This document shows, in pieces, positions 4,919-5,782 of a stretch of DNA of 5,782 nucleotides (position 1 is the stretch's first letter; each line of letters starts with the position of its first letter). Origin of the DNA: Polaribacter sp. (GTDB lineage Bacteria; Bacteroidota; Bacteroidia; Flavobacteriales; Flavobacteriaceae); contig DPRC01000090.1 in assembly GCA_003537695.1 (NCBI GenBank), positions 6,103 through 11,884 of the forward strand, in the 5' to 3' direction. Under the pieces are notes generated by a model that was not told the origin of the DNA, made no database searches, and saw only the letters and a list, made by a program, of their open reading frames with translations. The position numbers and the translations under genes are program-made.

Positions 4919-5782
4919 TTACTCCTCATCAGCGTTTTTCGTTGCGGGAATATCTTCTTTTTCTTCAATTACTTCTGCAACTTTTTCTTCTATTTCGTCA
5001 AAAGGTCTTTTTCCAAATATTTTTTGCAAGTCATCCTTAAAAATAACCTCTTTTTCTAATAGGAGTTCTGCTAATACCGTTAGTTTTTCTTTGTTATTAT
5101 CTAAGAGTTCCACAGCTCTTTGATACTGTGCCTCAATCATTTTAGAAATTTCCTTATCAATTGTTCTTGCGGTATCTTCACTGTAAGGTTTTACAAATGA
5201 ATCATTACCAGATGAATCATAATAAGTAATATTACCCACTGCCTCATTCAATCCGTAAACAGTCACCATTGCTCTGGCTTGCTTTGTTACTTTTTCTAAA
5301 TCGCTCAATGCACCGGTAGAAATTTTATTGAAAATAATTTTTTCTGCAGCCCTACCTCCTAAGGTGGCACACATTTCATCCAGCATTTGCTCTGTTTGTA
5401 CAATTAAGCGTTCTGCTGGCAAGTACCAGGCAGCTCCCAAAGATTGTCCTCTAGGCACAATGGTTACTTTCACCAAAGGTGCGGCATGCTCTAGCATCCA
5501 ACTTACAGTGGCATGTCCAGCCTCGTGAAAAGCAATGACTTCTTTTTCTTTGGGTGTGATGACTTTATTTTTCTTTTCAAGACCACCAACAATTCTGTCT
5601 ACAGCATCTAAGAAGTCTTGATGTTCAATAGCTTTTTTACCATGTCTGGCAGCAATTAAAGCAGACTCGTTACACATGTTTGCAATATCTGCTCCAGAGA
5701 ATCCTGGAGTTTGTTGGGCTAAAAATTCAATTTTCACATCGTCCCCTAGTTTTAAGGGTTTAATATGTACCTCGAAAATTTC
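4919..5782 (-). CDS. ftsH: ATP-dependent zinc metalloprotease FtsH, C-terminal part
   Basis: The frame is open to the window edge, so the gene begins outside. The 287 visible residues start Glu-Ile-Phe-Glu-Val-His; the GTG at 5737 is an internal valine, not a start. FtsH is a hexameric inner-membrane AAA+ protease that extracts and degrades membrane and short-lived soluble proteins. The end of the AAA+ module is visible (TPGFSGADIANMCNESAL, visible residues 25-42). The M41 zinc protease domain follows: HEAGH at visible residues 86-90 (5527-5513) supplies two zinc ligands and the catalytic Glu, and STGALSD (155-161) supplies the third ligand, Asp161. The protein ends with a coiled helical region and an acidic tail rich in Glu, common in FtsH. 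The N-terminal membrane anchor and Walker motifs lie beyond the edge. It is the most upstream visible gene of the operon. Confidence 0.97.
   Translation of the reverse strand, partial: EIFEVHIKPLKLGDDVKIEFLAQQTPGFSGADIANMCNESALIAARHGKKAIEHQDFLDAVDRIVGGLEKKNKVITPKEKEVIAFHEAGHATVSWMLEHAAPLVKVTIVPRGQSLGAAWYLPAERLIVQTEQMLDEMCATLGGRAAEKIIFNKISTGALSDLEKVTKQARAMVTVYGLNEAVGNITYYDSSGNDSFVKPYSEDTARTIDKEISKMIEAQYQRAVELLDNNKEKLTVLAELLLEKEVIFKDDLQKIFGKRPFDEIEEKVAEVIEEKEDIPATKNADEE

Noticed and set aside
5735..5737. GTG at 5737 as the start of a short ftsH
   Set aside because: The frame is open to the edge and the extra upstream residues continue the AAA+ domain of FtsH, so this is an internal valine of a gene cut by the window.

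Overview
The window looks like a piece of a low-GC Bacteroidota chromosome, most likely a member of the Flavobacteriaceae. The evidence is the AT-rich coding style, the lack of Shine-Dalgarno sequences before genes, a perfect TAnnTTTG-type (-7) promoter box placed directly against a start codon, and proteins that read as flavobacterial versions of their families. No rRNA, tRNA, mobile element or CRISPR array was seen.

Layout. Left block (1-1145, minus strand): a von Willebrand factor A (VWA) protein with an intact metal-binding MIDAS motif. A likely next gene starts at the very edge of the window. Middle block (1146-2395): a 371-bp AT-rich divergent intergenic region, then one plus-strand gene for a TIGR01777-type NAD(P)-binding epimerase/SDR protein, whose true start is the ATG at 1517. 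A 185-bp convergent spacer (2396-2580) follows and carries a clear minus-strand intrinsic terminator. Right block (2581-5782, minus strand): five tightly packed genes in the order ftsH (3' part only), a divergent LUD-domain protein, cdsA, psd and an acyl-CoA-binding protein. The spacings are 23, 1, 2 and 2 bp.

How the genes work together. The right block reads as a membrane-maintenance operon. CdsA makes CDP-diacylglycerol. Psd decarboxylates phosphatidylserine to phosphatidylethanolamine. The small acyl-CoA-binding protein could buffer acyl-CoA. FtsH is the membrane-anchored AAA+ zinc protease that in other bacteria links protein quality control to envelope lipid balance. Phosphatidylserine synthase, which would join CdsA to Psd, is not in the window. 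The LUD protein between ftsH and cdsA has no obvious role in this pathway and has lost most of the LutC C-terminal signature; it is the least understood member. The VWA protein probably works with a MoxR/magnesium-chelatase-type ATPase encoded just past the left edge.

I did not find a clearly unprecedented system. The best leads are the divergent LUD protein embedded in the lipid operon, the translationally tight acyl-CoA-binding protein, and the apparently leaderless promoter of the epimerase gene.
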